This document shows, piece after piece, positions 63,298 through 64,000 of a DNA stretch of 64,000 nucleotides. The notes beneath the pieces were generated by a model. That model was given only the letters and a program-made list of their open reading frames with translations. It did not search any database and had not been told where the DNA came from. This DNA comes from Halobacterium sp. R2-5 (GTDB taxonomy: Archaea; Halobacteriota; Halobacteria; Halobacteriales; Halobacteriaceae), in NCBI RefSeq assembly GCF_011734195.1, contig NZ_JAANTH010000002.1, positions 1-64,000 on the forward strand, written 5' to 3'. Each line of letters begins with the position of its first letter. The stretch's first letter is position 1. Made by a program: the position numbers and the translations under genes.

Positions 63298-64000
63298 TCA
63301 GGCTTCCTGGGGGTCGCCGCGGTCCGCGAGCAGGTCGCGGAGGTCGTCGGAGTCCTCGACGTCTTCGAGTTCCTCGCGCTCCACGATGGCGGTGTCGTCG
63401 ACGGATTCGCGGGACGCCTCGTCGACGACGTAGACGGCTCGCGTGTGCGTAATCGCACCGAGCGAGCTCATGATGCGGGCGCGCTTGACCGCGGCGTCCG
63501 TGAACGACGAGTGGCCGGTCAGCAGGCGGTCCGCGCGCGAGGCGTCCTCGCTGACGGCCTTGAACGGCGCGCGGTCCGTCGGGTGGACCTCGAAGCCGAC
63601 GCGGGCGAGCACCGACAGCACGGGCACGTCCTCGGGGTCGGCCTCCGGGTCGTCGGGCGTCGGGTCGGCGTCCCGGACCTCCTCCGCGCCGTCCATCACC
63701 GAGACCGGCGAGGTGAGTTCGCCGCCGAAGAGGTCTTCGAGCTCCATCGCGACCTCGATGCTGGCGTTCATGCCGTCCTCGTACTTCGAGACGGTGCGCC
63801 GGGAGACGCCGAGTTCGCTGGCGAGCTGGCCGAGGCTCAGGTCCTCCTGCTGGCGGCGGTCCGCGAGCACGTCGCCGTCGATGTTCACGTAGAGGCCGCC
63901 GGGCGCCGCGTAGATGAGCGGCGGGACGCCCTCCACGAAGAACTCCATCGCGGTGTCGGGGCTGAGCACGGGCACGCCGTGGCGGAAGTAGACGACGCCG
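63298..64000 (-). CDS. COG1395-type HTH regulator, 5' end cut off
   Basis: At least 234 residues are in the window; the reading frame continues past 64000 ([14 protein letters not shown] precedes the first in-window Met). It has a Cro/C1-type helix-turn-helix, [23 protein letters not shown], preceded by [24 protein letters not shown], both typical of the archaeal putative regulator family COG1395. The C-terminal alpha/beta domain is followed by an acidic tail. Target genes unknown. The N-terminal domain lies outside this sequence. Confidence 0.88.
   Translation of the reverse strand, partial: GVVYFRHGVPVLSPDTAMEFFVEGVPPLIYAAPGGLYVNIDGDVLADRRQQEDLSLGQLASELGVSRRTVSKYEDGMNASIEVAMELEDLFGGELTSPVSVMDGAEEVRDADPTPDDPEADPEDVPVLSVLARVGFEVHPTDRAPFKAVSEDASRADRLLTGHSSFTDAAVKRARIMSSLGAITHTRAVYVVDEASRESVDDTAIVEREELEDVEDSDDLRDLLADRGDPQEA

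Noticed and set aside
1..64000. CRISPR array or complete insertion sequence
   Set aside because: No series of regularly spaced direct repeats and no transposase-like protein was seen on either strand.

Overview
The window is chromosomal DNA of a halophilic archaeon (class Halobacteria). The evidence is very high GC, strongly acidic predicted proteins, an A-type ATP synthase operon, archaeal information-processing genes (aRF1, RPA with its associated protein, Tfx and COG1395-type regulators, TYW1, a CTP-type riboflavin kinase/regulator) and isoprenoid-lipid enzymes (geranylgeranyl diphosphate synthase, CDP-archaeol synthase). Most genes have an AT-rich TATA-like box about 25-30 bases before the start codon and no Shine-Dalgarno sequence, which is the leaderless pattern typical of haloarchaea. 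I used that spacing to choose many starts. No species is claimed.

Layout. 1-4.9 kb: tRNA-Pro, a BofA-family membrane protein, a small membrane protein converging on a heme-copper oxidase subunit I, and a Ski2-like helicase. 5-10 kb: an accessory cluster with a cupin, two ring-cleaving VOC dioxygenases, a BKACE-type beta-keto acid cleavage enzyme with a Cys-containing partner, and an Fe-ADH/maleylacetate-reductase-like dehydrogenase. The divergent part is controlled from one promoter region holding a clear palindrome. 10-12.3 kb: a site-2 protease with CBS domains, a DUF4097 lipoprotein, and tRNA-His with a displaced 3'-end copy. 12.3-14.4 kb: an arsenic operon (arsR, acr3, arsC) with tandem operators and a rearranged arsC start. 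14.4-19.2 kb: housekeeping and regulatory genes including rpa3-rpap3, a LysE exporter, a mannose-1-phosphate guanylyltransferase and Tfx.

19.2-23.5 kb holds the most unusual locus: two tandem CHAT-domain (caspase-fold) proteins of about 690 residues. Each has its own promoter, and each is preceded by a 13-codon leader ORF whose stop overlaps the GTG start of the large gene. 23.5-35.1 kb: TRAM and DUF6276 proteins, then the ATP synthase genes in the order H-I-K-E-C-F-A-B-D on the minus strand. A lycopene cyclase and a Blh-type carotene dioxygenase sit between B and D. 35-45.7 kb: a methyltransferase, a pilin-like protein, two surface/membrane proteins (one with a C-terminal HTH), etfBA, a thioesterase-like hydrolase, GGPP synthase, DUF373, a radical SAM protein and a zinc-ribbon protein. 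46-54.5 kb: aRF1, a MinD-like ATPase, a 33-residue membrane peptide, argS, taw1, rbkR-ribB and nhaC. 54.5-64 kb: a second NhaC, ilvE, DUF502, proline dehydrogenase, carS, a GNAT enzyme, pyrE, an HTH-phosphoribosyltransferase regulator with a purine-type permease, a glutaredoxin and a truncated COG1395 regulator.

A repeat of about 190 bp occurs in opposite orientations near 45.8 and 59.3 kb. No CRISPR array, rRNA gene or complete insertion sequence was seen. Functional calls rest on motif and family recognition from the sequence alone.
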